Of a DNA stretch of 5,906 nucleotides, positions 1-5,906 are shown in pieces (the stretch's first letter is position 1; each line of letters opens with the position of its first letter). The translations under genes and the position numbers were made by a program. The DNA comes from Solirubrobacteraceae bacterium. GTDB taxonomy: Bacteria > Actinomycetota > Thermoleophilia > Solirubrobacterales > Solirubrobacteraceae. Where the stretch lies: the NCBI GenBank assembly GCA_024710825.1, contig JANJUA010000052.1, positions 1 through 5,906 of the forward strand. Direction: 5' to 3'. The notes under the pieces are model-generated. The model had not been told where the DNA came from and did no database searches. It saw only the letters and a list, made by a program, of their open reading frames with translations.

Positions 1-108
1 CGAGAGCGCATACCCGGCCTCGGCGGCGTCGACCACCGCCCCGCCCCCGTCGATCACGACCCCCTTGACGCAGCTCGTCCCGACGTCGAGCCCGACCAGG
101 CGGGTCAT
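1..108 (-). CDS. FGGY-family carbohydrate kinase (xylulokinase-like), N-terminal fragment
   Basis: The gene starts with ATG at 108-106 and runs off the left edge, leaving 36 codons. The visible N-terminus reads [20 protein letters not shown] followed by a Gly-rich turn and AEAGYALS. This is the first beta-hairpin and phosphate-binding loop (DxGTSxxKG) of the FGGY/actin-fold sugar kinases, most like xylulokinases. Such enzymes use ATP to phosphorylate a hydroxyl of a sugar or alditol in the cytoplasm. The substrate-deciding and catalytic parts lie outside the window, so the sugar cannot be named. Its ATG shares one base with the TAA stop of the upstream epimerase gene (TAATG), which indicates translational coupling within the same operon. 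It is the second FGGY kinase of the cluster and differs in sequence from the LsrK-like one, so it is not a simple duplicate. Confidence 0.88.
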   Translation of the reverse strand, partial: MTRLVGLDVGTSCVKGVVIDGGGAVVDAAEAGYALS

Positions 109-995
109 TACCGCGTGCCGGGCAGCGCGCGGCGGCAGTGGGCGACCGACGACACGACGTGGGCGCGCATCTCGTCGTCGTCGAGCTCGAACGGATGCAC
201 GATCTCGATGATGGCCGGAGCATCGACGCCCACGGCGCGGACCTCGGCGGCGAAGCCCCGTACGTCGAAGCGGCCGCGCGAGTCGGGCCAGCCCCAGTGC
301 GAGTCGCCCTGGAAGTCGGTGTTCTGGAGGTGCAGCACGCCGATGTCGTCGCGGAGCGCCTCGAGCCAGGGGACGAGCGGCGCCGGCGACCCGTAGAGCG
401 GCTCGTAGCTCGCGTGGCCCACATCGAGGACGTAGGCGACGGGCACGGCCGTGCGCCCTCGCAGGTCGTCGGCGAGCCGCCGGGCCTCCTCGACCGTGCT
501 CGGGATCTCGCGGCGCAGCGGGGTGGGCTCGACGAGCAGCGCATCGAGGCCGGCGGCCGCGGCGCGCTCGCTCAGACGCCCGAGCACCTCGAGCAGCTCC
601 GCGTAGCGCTCGCTCCGATCCGCAGCGCTGCGGACGCTCATGGCGCCGAGCGGCCCGCCCATCGCCGTCGCGCCGATGCCGGCGGCGACGTCGATCGCCC
701 GCTCCCACCAGCGCTCGCCGAGCGCTCGCTGGCCGGGGTCCGGGCCGAGCAGCATGTTGTAGCTGTAGCCCGCGAACCCGATCTGCGCCGAGTGGATCCG
801 CACGCCGGCCGCCTCCGCGGCCGCGCGCACGCGCTCCGCCTCCCGCGAGCGCTCCCGCTCCGGCCACCACGGGTCGAGCAGGTCGTAGCTGAACTGCACC
901 AGGTCGAGGTCCAGCTCCTCGCGGACGAACGCCGTCCAGGCCTCGGGCTCCGGCCAGCGCTTCGTCGCGATGGCGAGGTTGATGCCGAGCTCCAC
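108..995 (-). CDS. Sugar phosphate isomerase/epimerase, xylose-isomerase-like TIM barrel
   Basis: This 295-residue protein belongs to the AP endonuclease 2/xylose-isomerase-like TIM-barrel superfamily, whose members move a proton between neighbouring carbons of ketoses or phosphoketoses using a divalent metal. The expected metal ligands are visible: Glu156 (LVEPTP), Asp191 with His194 ([10 protein letters not shown]), His222 (VLHLQNTD) and Glu264 (IIEIVHPFE). The N-terminus [20 protein letters not shown] and the segment [13 protein letters not shown] recall the erythrulose/tetrulose-phosphate 3-epimerase (EryC-type) branch. That assignment is from memory of the family and is tentative. The GTG start at 995-993 is chosen because an in-frame TGA (the stop of the SIS gene) lies two codons upstream and a GGAG at 1008-1005 is suitably spaced. 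It ends in TAATG, overlapping the downstream FGGY kinase. No signal peptide is seen, so the protein is cytoplasmic. An alternative is a hydroxypyruvate-isomerase or inosose-type enzyme, which has the same fold. Confidence 0.88.
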   Translation of the reverse strand: MELGINLAIATKRWPEPEAWTAFVREELDLDLVQFSYDLLDPWWPERERSREAERVRAAAEAAGVRIHSAQIGFAGYSYNMLLGPDPGQRALGERWWERAIDVAAGIGATAMGGPLGAMSVRSAADRSERYAELLEVLGRLSERAAAAGLDALLVEPTPLRREIPSTVEEARRLADDLRGRTAVPVAYVLDVGHASYEPLYGSPAPLVPWLEALRDDIGVLHLQNTDFQGDSHWGWPDSRGRFDVRGFAAEVRAVGVDAPAIIEIVHPFELDDDEMRAHVVSSVAHCRRALPGTR

Positions 996-1001
996 GTCAG
1001 G

Positions 1002-1559
1002 TCACTCCAGGTTCGTGTGGCGGGCGCGCATCTGCTCGGGCGTCTGCCCGAGACGGTCGCGCAGGGCCGTCGATGCCAGGTCGAAGAGCAGGAGCTGGGC
1101 CGCCTCGTAGAGCGAGCCCATCGGCAGCAGGCCGGCGCGCCCGTCCAGGTCGTCGGCCATGGTCTGGGCGGGCAGGCGCACCACCGCGTCGGCCAGCCTG
1201 GCCGCGGGGCCGTCCGGCTGCGCGGTGACGACGAGCGTCCGCGCCCCCGCGTCCCGCGCGACGCCGAGCAGCGCGAGCACCGTCGAGAACGCGCCCGGAC
1301 CGGCGCTCGCGACCAGCAGGTCGCCGGCTCGCACGGGCGGGGTCGTCATGTCGCCGACCACCCGCGCGTCGAGGCCCAGGTGCATGAGCCGCATGCACAG
1401 CGCGCGCATCATCAGGCCCTCCCGCCCGACGCCGTACGTGGCGATCCGTCGCGCCGCGAGCACCTCGTCGCACAGCGTCGCCAGCGCCTCGTCGCCGGTC
1501 GCGGCGAAGACGCCGGCGAGCTCTCCCAGCACCTGGTCGGCCAGCCGCTGGAGCGTCAT
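1002..1559 (-). CDS. SIS-domain sugar-phosphate isomerase, 6-phospho-3-hexuloisomerase-like
   Basis: This 185-residue single-SIS-domain protein has the usual length for 6-phospho-3-hexuloisomerase (HxlB/PHI), which interconverts 3-hexulose-6-phosphate and fructose-6-phosphate. Family-like blocks are [19 protein letters not shown] (residues 40-58), [13 protein letters not shown] (58-70), LLPMGSLYE (144-152, with the conserved Glu152) and the C-terminal [10 protein letters not shown], which matches the characteristic RHxNLE end of PHI proteins. The phosphate-binding loop is [10 protein letters not shown] (85-94) rather than the usual SGSGET type, so a different phosphosugar substrate is possible. 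The ATG start (1559-1557) overlaps the stop of the aldolase gene (ATGA) and no strong ribosome-binding site precedes it, which fits translational coupling. No hexulose-phosphate synthase (HxlA) is visible nearby, so a role in formaldehyde fixation is not supported. An aldose-ketose isomerisation inside the sugar pathway is more likely (inference). Confidence 0.85.
   Translation of the reverse strand: MTLQRLADQVLGELAGVFAATGDEALATLCDEVLAARRIATYGVGREGLMMRALCMRLMHLGLDARVVGDMTTPPVRAGDLLVASAGPGAFSTVLALLGVARDAGARTLVVTAQPDGPAARLADAVVRLPAQTMADDLDGRAGLLPMGSLYEAAQLLLFDLASTALRDRLGQTPEQMRARHTNLE
1005..1008 (-). promoter_or_regulatory. Probable ribosome-binding site of the TIM-barrel epimerase gene
   Basis: GGAG is read on the minus strand nine bases before the GTG at 995 and overlaps the last codons of the SIS gene. 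It supports a separate initiation at GTG just after the SIS stop, rather than expression only through coupling. Confidence 0.5.
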
Positions 1560-3115
1560 CGCATCCGCAGCACCGAGCCGGCCAGGCCGGCGGCGCGCTC
1601 GGACAGCAGGAACGCGACCGCGTCGGCGGCGGCGGCGGCCTCGTCCGCGACGACCGCGTTCTCTCGGGCGGTGTCGGAGGCCCGCACGTCGGAGCCGACC
1701 CGGACGATCGTGCCGGGCGCGCCCTGGACGCGCCAGATCTCGGCGGCCTCCGCCAGCAGCGCATCGCGATCGCCGTCGAGGAGCACGATCGCGTCGACCC
1801 CGCCAAACGCATCGACGGCGCTCGCGACGTCGGCGGCCACGTTCGCCCCGTCGGCGGCCAGGCGGCCCGCGATCGGCTCGACATCCGCGCCGTCGTTGCC
1901 GGCCACGACCACGACGCGCCCGCTCAGCGGAGGCGGTGGCGGCGCGAGCGCGAGCTTGCGCAGCTCCATCGGCCAGTAGTCGAAGGCGAAGACCTCCTCC
2001 TCGGTCAGCCACCGCACCTCGCCGAACGCGTCGAGCGCCATCGCGGTGACGAGATGGCTGCGGTGCGCGATCTCCGCGTGCATCTGGGCGGCGGCAGGCG
2101 TCGCGCCGGCCGCCACGCAGCCGAGGCCCGGCACGAGGACGACCCGCGGCAGCGGGCTGAGCATGTCGTTCTCCGGCGGCAGCGACTCCGCGTGGCGCGC
2201 GAAGTACGCGCGGTAGCCATCCGCGTGGGCGGCCACCGCCGAGGCGACCTCCGCGGCGCTGCGCACGACGATCGACCGGGCGCCGATCCGCAGGACGTGA
2301 TCGGGCGTCGCGCGCGCCTCCGCCGCCACCGCCGCCACGTCGGGCCGGTCGGCGAGGAAGCGCTGCCCGCGGTCGACGTGCAGGACGCAAGGCGCCCCGG
2401 GCCGCGACAGCGCACCGCGCAGGGCGGCGAGCAGCGCCGCGACGTCGCGGCCGGAGAGGTCGGGCGCCGGCGACGGCCGCCGCAGCGCCCCCTGGGCGGC
2501 GAGGTATCGCTTGGCCTGTGCGACGAGATCGAGCGTCAGCCGGTAGCTGCGCTCGTGCGTCTCGCCCCAGGTGACGAGCCCGTGGTGCTCGAGCACGACC
2601 GCCCGCGAGCCGGCCAGCTCGGCGACCTGGCGAGACAGCTCGAAGCCGGGGCGGAGGTACGGCACGTAGGCGACGTCGTCGCCGAGCGCCTCCGCGACCG
2701 CCGCTCGTCCCCCCGGGTGGTTGGTCAGCGCGCAGATCGCGTCGGCATGAACGTGGTCGACGTGGGCCGCCGGCAGGAAGCCGTGCAGCAGCGTCTCGAT
2801 CGACGGCGGCCGCGCGCCCGGGTCGACCATGCCGTGCGCGAGGTGCGCCACCATCTCCTCGTCGCTCATCGCCGCGTGCTCGCGCAGCGGCTCGAGCTCG
2901 TCCAGGAACAGGCCCGGGAACCCGTCTGGACCGATGGTCCTCAGGTCCGTCCCGCTGCCCTTGATTCGCAGGACGCGCCGTTCGCGCCCCAGATGGTCGC
3001 GCTCGACGGTCTTGGTCGAGGTGTTGCCGCCCCCGTGGACGACCAGCTCCGGGTCTGCGCCGATGAGGCGCGAGCGGGCGACCAGCCGCTCCAGCTCGTT
3101 GTTGCCTTCGATCAT
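1556..3115 (-). CDS. Class II aldolase of the RhaD-aldolase/SDR fusion family, with reduced SDR tail
   Basis: This 519-residue protein has a class II (zinc) aldolase domain at about residues 1-210. It shows the phosphate-binding HGGGNTSTK (27-35), a candidate catalytic Glu107 in PSIETLLHG, the metal-binding HVDHVHAD (118-125; His121 and His123) and a further ligand His178 in [10 protein letters not shown]. Such enzymes cleave ketose-1-phosphates to dihydroxyacetone phosphate and an aldehyde. Residues about 220-390 hold the linker typical of the bifunctional aldolase/short-chain-dehydrogenase family ([23 protein letters not shown]). In that family a full dehydrogenase of about 250 residues follows; here, after five prolines (392-396), only about 120 residues remain. 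They begin [12 protein letters not shown] and end [18 protein letters not shown], without the Ser/Tyr-x-x-x-Lys core. The ATG at 3115-3113 overlaps the kinase stop (ATGA) and a GGAGG lies at 3131-3127. The frame stays open far upstream inside the kinase gene, but that part is not homologous to the family. The exact substrate is unknown. Confidence 0.9.
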   Translation of the reverse strand: MIEGNNELERLVARSRLIGADPELVVHGGGNTSTKTVERDHLGRERRVLRIKGSGTDLRTIGPDGFPGLFLDELEPLREHAAMSDEEMVAHLAHGMVDPGARPPSIETLLHGFLPAAHVDHVHADAICALTNHPGGRAAVAEALGDDVAYVPYLRPGFELSRQVAELAGSRAVVLEHHGLVTWGETHERSYRLTLDLVAQAKRYLAAQGALRRPSPAPDLSGRDVAALLAALRGALSRPGAPCVLHVDRGQRFLADRPDVAAVAAEARATPDHVLRIGARSIVVRSAAEVASAVAAHADGYRAYFARHAESLPPENDMLSPLPRVVLVPGLGCVAAGATPAAAQMHAEIAHRSHLVTAMALDAFGEVRWLTEEEVFAFDYWPMELRKLALAPPPPPLSGRVVVVAGNDGADVEPIAGRLAADGANVAADVASAVDAFGGVDAIVLLDGDRDALLAEAAEIWRVQGAPGTIVRVGSDVRASDTARENAVVADEAAAAADAVAFLLSERAAGLAGSVLRMR

Positions 3116-4674
3116 GCTCCTGCCGCCCTCCACAACGGCCGGGTCAAGCCCGCTTCGGACATCTCCAGCGACGCCCGGTAGAGCCGGCGCCACCCTTCGT
3201 ACAGGTCGTCGTACGCGGCGACGCGCCCGGGATCCGGCTCCACCGGCTCCTCGAAGGCGGCGATCGCGCGCGCCGCGGAGCCCACGTCGTCGTGGAGGCC
3301 CACGGCGGTCGCGGCCAGCAGCGCCGCGCCCAACGAGGTCGACTCGCGCACGACCGGGACGTTGACCGGGACGCCGAGGACGTCGGCGAGGATCTGCGGC
3401 CAGAGGCGTCCCCGGGCCCCGCCGCCGGTGAACACCACCTGCTCGGGCCGCCGGCCGATCAGCTCGGCGACGATCTCCGCGTGGCCGCGCACGACATAGG
3501 CGGCGCTCTCCTGGATCGCCCGGATGCACTCCTTCTTGCCGGACCCCGCCGGGTCGCCGACGTCGAACCCGACGAACGCGGGGGCGGCATGCACCCACCG
3601 CTGCGCGTTCATGACGTTCGAGAACACGCCGGTCACGCCGCGCGCACCCGGTGGCACCTGCGCCGCCAGCTCCTCCAGCGCGGCGTAGGGGTCGAGGCCG
3701 CGGGCTCGCGCCGCCTCGGCCTCGGGCTCGCAGAACGCGTCGCGGAACCAACGCATGGTGAGGCCCGACAGGAAGCCGATGCCCTCGATCATCCAGCGGT
3801 CCGACATCGCGTGGCAGAGCGTCCTCAGACGGCGCTTGGGGTCGACGAGCGCCTCGTCGAGGATCGCGGTGGTCTGCCAGAACGTGCCGCCGATGACGCT
3901 GATCGCGCCGGGCTGCGTGACGCCGATGCCGATCAGCGCGAGCTGCGTGTCCGCGCCGCCGGCGACGACGGGGGTGCCGGGCGCGAGCCCCGTCTCGGCC
4001 GCGGCCCGCGCCGTGACGGCGCCGATCACCGTGCCCGGGTCGACGACCTCGGGCACCCACGCCGGCTCGACGCCGCAGATCTCGAGGATCTCGGGCGACC
4101 ACGTGCGCGTCGCCAGGTCGAACATCGCCGAGCTGGAGCCGATCGTCGGATCGGTCACCTGCCGCCCGCTGAGGCGGTAGAGGATCCAGTCGCTGAGCAT
4201 GCCCAGCCCGCCGATGCCGGCGAACAGGTCGGGCTCGTGGCGCGCCAGCCACCGCAGGCGGGGCGGCGCCGTGATGGCCACCCAGTCGCCCGCGCGCGCG
4301 TAGATGCGCTCGGCGTCCGAGGACGCGACCAGCTCCTCCGCCTCGGCCCCGGCGCGGCCGTCGACGTTCGGACAGGCCCAGACCTCGCGGCCGGCGCGGT
4401 CGTAGAGCACCATCCCCTCGCGCATGCTCGTCGCGCTCACCGCCGCGATCGCCTCCGCGGGCAGGCTCGCCCGCTCGAGCGCCGTGCGCACGCAGCCGCC
4501 GATCAGCTGCCAGTTGCGCGCGGTGTCGAACCGCGACGAGCCGGGGATGTCGCCGTCGGGCGGGTGAGTCCACTCGCACTGCGCCAGCGCAACCTGCCGG
4601 CCCGCCGCGTCGAACACCGCCGCGCGGCAGGACCCGGTCCCCGCGTCGATGGCGACGATGTGCTCTCCGGCCAC
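3112..4674 (-). CDS. lsrK: FGGY-family kinase, autoinducer-2 kinase (LsrK)-like
   Basis: This 520-residue cytoplasmic sugar kinase resembles E. coli LsrK along its whole length and is almost the same size. Shared blocks include [15 protein letters not shown] (8-22), NWQL (54-57), [15 protein letters not shown] (78-92), [10 protein letters not shown] (99-108), [11 protein letters not shown] (160-170), [10 protein letters not shown] (236-245; Asp242 is the probable catalytic base), [12 protein letters not shown] (304-315), WVHAAPAF (360-367) and the C-terminal FGGY signature [19 protein letters not shown] (416-434). LsrK phosphorylates a primary hydroxyl of DPD, the linear form of quorum signal AI-2. 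Homologues outside enteric bacteria may act on other small ketones, sugars or alditols, so the symbol states homology, not a proven substrate. None of the Lsr transporter or LsrF/LsrG enzymes is visible here. The GTG start (4674) lies one codon after the dehydrogenase stop, with GGAGG at 4687-4683, eight bases upstream. Its stop overlaps the aldolase start by four bases. Confidence 0.93.
   Translation of the reverse strand: MAGEHIVAIDAGTGSCRAAVFDAAGRQVALAQCEWTHPPDGDIPGSSRFDTARNWQLIGGCVRTALERASLPAEAIAAVSATSMREGMVLYDRAGREVWACPNVDGRAGAEAEELVASSDAERIYARAGDWVAITAPPRLRWLARHEPDLFAGIGGLGMLSDWILYRLSGRQVTDPTIGSSSAMFDLATRTWSPEILEICGVEPAWVPEVVDPGTVIGAVTARAAAETGLAPGTPVVAGGADTQLALIGIGVTQPGAISVIGGTFWQTTAILDEALVDPKRRLRTLCHAMSDRWMIEGIGFLSGLTMRWFRDAFCEPEAEAARARGLDPYAALEELAAQVPPGARGVTGVFSNVMNAQRWVHAAPAFVGFDVGDPAGSGKKECIRAIQESAAYVVRGHAEIVAELIGRRPEQVVFTGGGARGRLWPQILADVLGVPVNVPVVRESTSLGAALLAATAVGLHDDVGSAARAIAAFEEPVEPDPGRVAAYDDLYEGWRRLYRASLEMSEAGLTRPLWRAAGA
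3127..3131 (-). promoter_or_regulatory. Probable ribosome-binding site of the class II aldolase gene
   Basis: GGAGG is read on the minus strand eleven bases before the ATG at 3115, within the last codons of the kinase gene. A second AGGAG at 3121-3117 sits too close to the ATG to be the main site. Together with the ATGA overlap this fixes the aldolase start, although its reading frame stays open for a further 1.4 kb upstream. Confidence 0.55.
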
Positions 4675-4677
4675 GGA

Positions 4678-5724
4678 TCAGCCCTCCGCGAGCACGGCGC
4701 CGTTGACGACATGGCGCAGCGCCTCGCTCGCCGCGAGGCGCTCGATCTCCTCGGCGAGCATCCGGGCGCCGCGGGCGAGCGTCTCGTGCGTCGCGCCTCC
4801 GATGTGTGGCGTGACGATGACCCGCTCCAGGTCGAGCAGCGGGTTGCGGGACCCGTCGGGCCGCGAGCGCACGACGTCGAGCGCCGCGCCGCTGAGGTGT
4901 CCGGCCCGGACGGCCTCCTCTAGCGCCCGCTCGTCGACGAGCCCCTCGCGCGCGGTGTTGACGAAGGCCGCCCCCGCCTTCATCGCCGCGAACGTGGCCG
5001 CGCCGAACATGTTCTCGGTCTCAGCGGTCTGGCGGGCGTGGACGGAGACGAAGTCGCTGCCGCGCAGCAGCTCGCCGAGGCTCGGCGCGACCGTCACGCC
5101 GGCGCCCGGCGGCGTGTCGAGGTACGGATCGTGGACGAGGACCTCCATCCCGAACGCCGCGGCGCGCCTCGCCACCCGCCGGCCGACCTGGCCGAAGCCG
5201 ACGAGCCCGAGGACGTGGCCGCCGAGGTCGTGTCCGAGGAAGCGGGCGCCCTCGAACGCCGAATCGCCCAGCCGACCCCCCTGCAGCAGGAACTCCTGGG
5301 ACGGACGGACGCCGCGCGCGAGCATGACCAGGAAGGCGACCGTGAGGTCCGCCACGGATTCGGCGTTCTTGCCCGGGGTGTTCGCCACGACGATGCCGCG
5401 CTCGGTCGCCGCGGCGACATCGATGTTGACCGGGCCGCCACGTGCGCAGCCGACGAGCGCCAGCGACGGAGCGGCGTCCAGCACCGAGTCGGTCACGGGC
5501 GCCCCGTGCACGACGAGCGCCCGCTCGTCGTCGAGCAGCTCGGCGATCTGGTCCGGGTGCCCCTCGTACTCGCGGATCGCCTGCTCGGAGGGGCTCGACG
5601 GGTCGAGCACCCGTCCGGCGTCCATCTGGACGTAGCGAACCCCGTGATCGACCTCCAGCCGGGCGAACGCGCGCCGGAAGACCTCTGACGGCATGAAGGA
5701 GTCACCGACGACGAGGATCTTCAC
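4678..5724 (-). CDS. D-isomer-specific 2-hydroxyacid dehydrogenase (phosphoglycerate dehydrogenase-like)
   Basis: This 348-residue NAD-dependent oxidoreductase interconverts a 2-hydroxyacid and a 2-ketoacid. The N-terminal catalytic half begins MKILVVGDSFMPSEVFRRAF. The cofactor domain carries GLVGFGQVGRRVARR (173-187, GxGxxG) followed by Asp199 in VLVHDPY, which favours NAD over NADP. The substrate and catalytic motifs are VANTPGKNAESVADLTV (113-129), Arg259 in FVNTAREGLVDE and His307 in TPHIGGATHET. The third member of the usual Arg-Glu-His triad is missing: the block that reads DVFxxEP in phosphoglycerate dehydrogenases is DVVRSRP here, placing Arg288 at the Glu position. The protein may therefore use an altered relay or act on an unusual substrate. 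It lacks the C-terminal ACT domain of serine-biosynthesis enzymes, so a catabolic role beside the sugar kinase is more likely. The GTG start overlaps the VOC stop (GTGA) and has only a weak GGAG upstream. It shares its reading frame with the downstream kinase. Confidence 0.92.
   Translation of the reverse strand: MKILVVGDSFMPSEVFRRAFARLEVDHGVRYVQMDAGRVLDPSSPSEQAIREYEGHPDQIAELLDDERALVVHGAPVTDSVLDAAPSLALVGCARGGPVNIDVAAATERGIVVANTPGKNAESVADLTVAFLVMLARGVRPSQEFLLQGGRLGDSAFEGARFLGHDLGGHVLGLVGFGQVGRRVARRAAAFGMEVLVHDPYLDTPPGAGVTVAPSLGELLRGSDFVSVHARQTAETENMFGAATFAAMKAGAAFVNTAREGLVDERALEEAVRAGHLSGAALDVVRSRPDGSRNPLLDLERVIVTPHIGGATHETLARGARMLAEEIERLAASEALRHVVNGAVLAEG
4683..4687 (-). promoter_or_regulatory. 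Ribosome-binding site of the LsrK-like kinase gene
   Basis: On the minus strand the bases read GGAGG, eight bases before the GTG at 4674, and lie inside the end of the dehydrogenase coding region. This is the clearest Shine-Dalgarno match in the window. It supports the GTG start directly after the dehydrogenase stop, rather than a later in-frame start. Confidence 0.7.
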
Positions 5725-5906
5725 GAGCGGGCCGTCTCCGGCTCGGGGTAGACCCAGCTCGGCTCCAGGTCGATCGCGTGGCCGCTGCCCGACTCGAGGA
5801 TGATCTTCAGGCGCTGCTCGGTGTCGAGGTAGAAGTACTCGATCGTGTCCTCGATCCGGCCGCCCATCAGCCGTTGCACGCCCTGCGCCTCGAACTCCCG
5901 CAGCAG
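5721..5906 (-). CDS. VOC (glyoxalase/bleomycin-resistance fold) family protein, C-terminal fragment
   Basis: An open frame enters from the right edge and ends at TGA (5723-5721), giving the last 61 residues. They include MGGRIEDTIEYFYLDTEQRL and then KIILESGSGHAIDLEP. This layout, a Y-x-Y-L-DT turn followed by a beta strand ending in Glu, is the last beta-alpha-beta-beta-beta element of the vicinal-oxygen-chelate fold, in which the strand Glu (residue 38 of the fragment) is usually a metal ligand. VOC proteins are cytoplasmic metalloenzymes that act as isomerases/epimerases, glyoxalases or dioxygenases on substrates with neighbouring oxygens. The N-terminal half is missing, so the reaction cannot be stated. 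The stop codon overlaps the GTG start of the dehydrogenase gene by four bases, so it belongs to the same operon and probably to the same pathway. Family assignment rests on a short fragment. Confidence 0.72.
   Translation of the reverse strand: MLREFEAQGVQRLMGGRIEDTIEYFYLDTEQRLKIILESGSGHAIDLEPSWVYPEPETARS

Noticed and set aside
996..1001. Possible promoter or terminator between the SIS and epimerase genes
   Set aside because: The gap is only six bases, with no hairpin and no room for a promoter. All other junctions are as tight, so a single transcript is assumed.
1614..1650. Short GGC-type repeats in the aldolase tail (poly-Ala codons)
   Set aside because: They encode an Ala-rich helix ([10 protein letters not shown]) in the expected frame and show no unit structure beyond codon repetition in GC-rich DNA.
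138..1979. 613-codon open frame on the plus strand
   Set aside because: It lies antisense to three recognisable genes (epimerase, SIS isomerase and aldolase C-terminus). Its translation is a low-complexity Arg/Ala/Gly/Val-rich string without a recognisable domain, as expected for the complement of very GC-rich coding sequence.
1560..2390. Upstream extension of the SIS frame (and the alternative 295-codon frame at 1884-997)
   Set aside because: Both are out-of-frame readings of the aldolase or SIS coding sequence. The SIS domain itself begins at the ATG at 1559, giving the normal family length of about 185 residues.
3116..4579. Upstream extension of the aldolase frame to 1007 residues
   Set aside because: The frame is open through the kinase gene, but the extra residues are Arg-rich and unlike any aldolase N-terminus. 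The ATG at 3115 begins directly before the conserved aldolase domain and overlaps the kinase stop in the usual ATGA fashion.
3292..4923. 543-codon open frame on the plus strand
   Set aside because: It is antisense to the LsrK-like kinase, which has clear homology throughout. The plus-strand product has only Arg/Ala/Asp-rich sequence and no family motif.

Overview
The window is one tightly packed block of sugar-catabolism genes, all on the minus strand, so the order of transcription runs from the right end of the window to the left. There are five complete genes and a partial gene at each edge. Adjacent genes overlap by 1-4 bases or are separated by at most 6 bases, so no internal promoter or terminator is expected and none was seen. 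No transporter, regulator, tRNA, rRNA, insertion sequence or CRISPR array is present. Composition is very GC-rich, the proteins are rich in Ala, Arg and Gly, and GTG starts are common. This fits a high-GC actinobacterium (a Thermoleophilia or Solirubrobacter-like lineage is plausible), but no marker gene fixes the taxonomy.

Layout in transcription order: (1) the C-terminal end of a VOC/glyoxalase-fold protein, 5906-5721; (2) a D-isomer-specific 2-hydroxyacid dehydrogenase resembling phosphoglycerate dehydrogenase, 5724-4678, with Arg where the catalytic Glu is expected; (3) an FGGY kinase that closely resembles autoinducer-2 kinase LsrK, 4674-3112; (4) a class II aldolase of the RhaD-aldolase/short-chain-dehydrogenase fusion family, 3115-1556, whose dehydrogenase half is reduced to about 120 residues without the catalytic core; (5) a SIS-domain isomerase resembling 6-phospho-3-hexuloisomerase, 1559-1002; (6) a xylose-isomerase-like TIM-barrel epimerase/isomerase resembling tetrulose-phosphate epimerases, 995-108; (7) the N-terminus of a second FGGY (xylulokinase-like) kinase, 108-1.

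Together the enzymes suggest uptake-independent catabolism of a polyhydroxylated ketone, alditol or sugar acid. A kinase would phosphorylate a primary hydroxyl, the TIM-barrel and SIS enzymes would interconvert phosphosugar isomers or epimers, the class II aldolase would cleave the product to a triose phosphate plus a small aldehyde, and the dehydrogenase would handle a hydroxyacid or ketoacid. The LsrK-like kinase invites an AI-2 (quorum-signal) reading. However, the visible neighbours are not lsr genes, and the mixture fits a C4-C6 sugar or branched-sugar pathway at least as well. The substrate cannot be settled from this window. The combination of genes, the reduced SDR tail and the altered dehydrogenase active site are the points that look least described.
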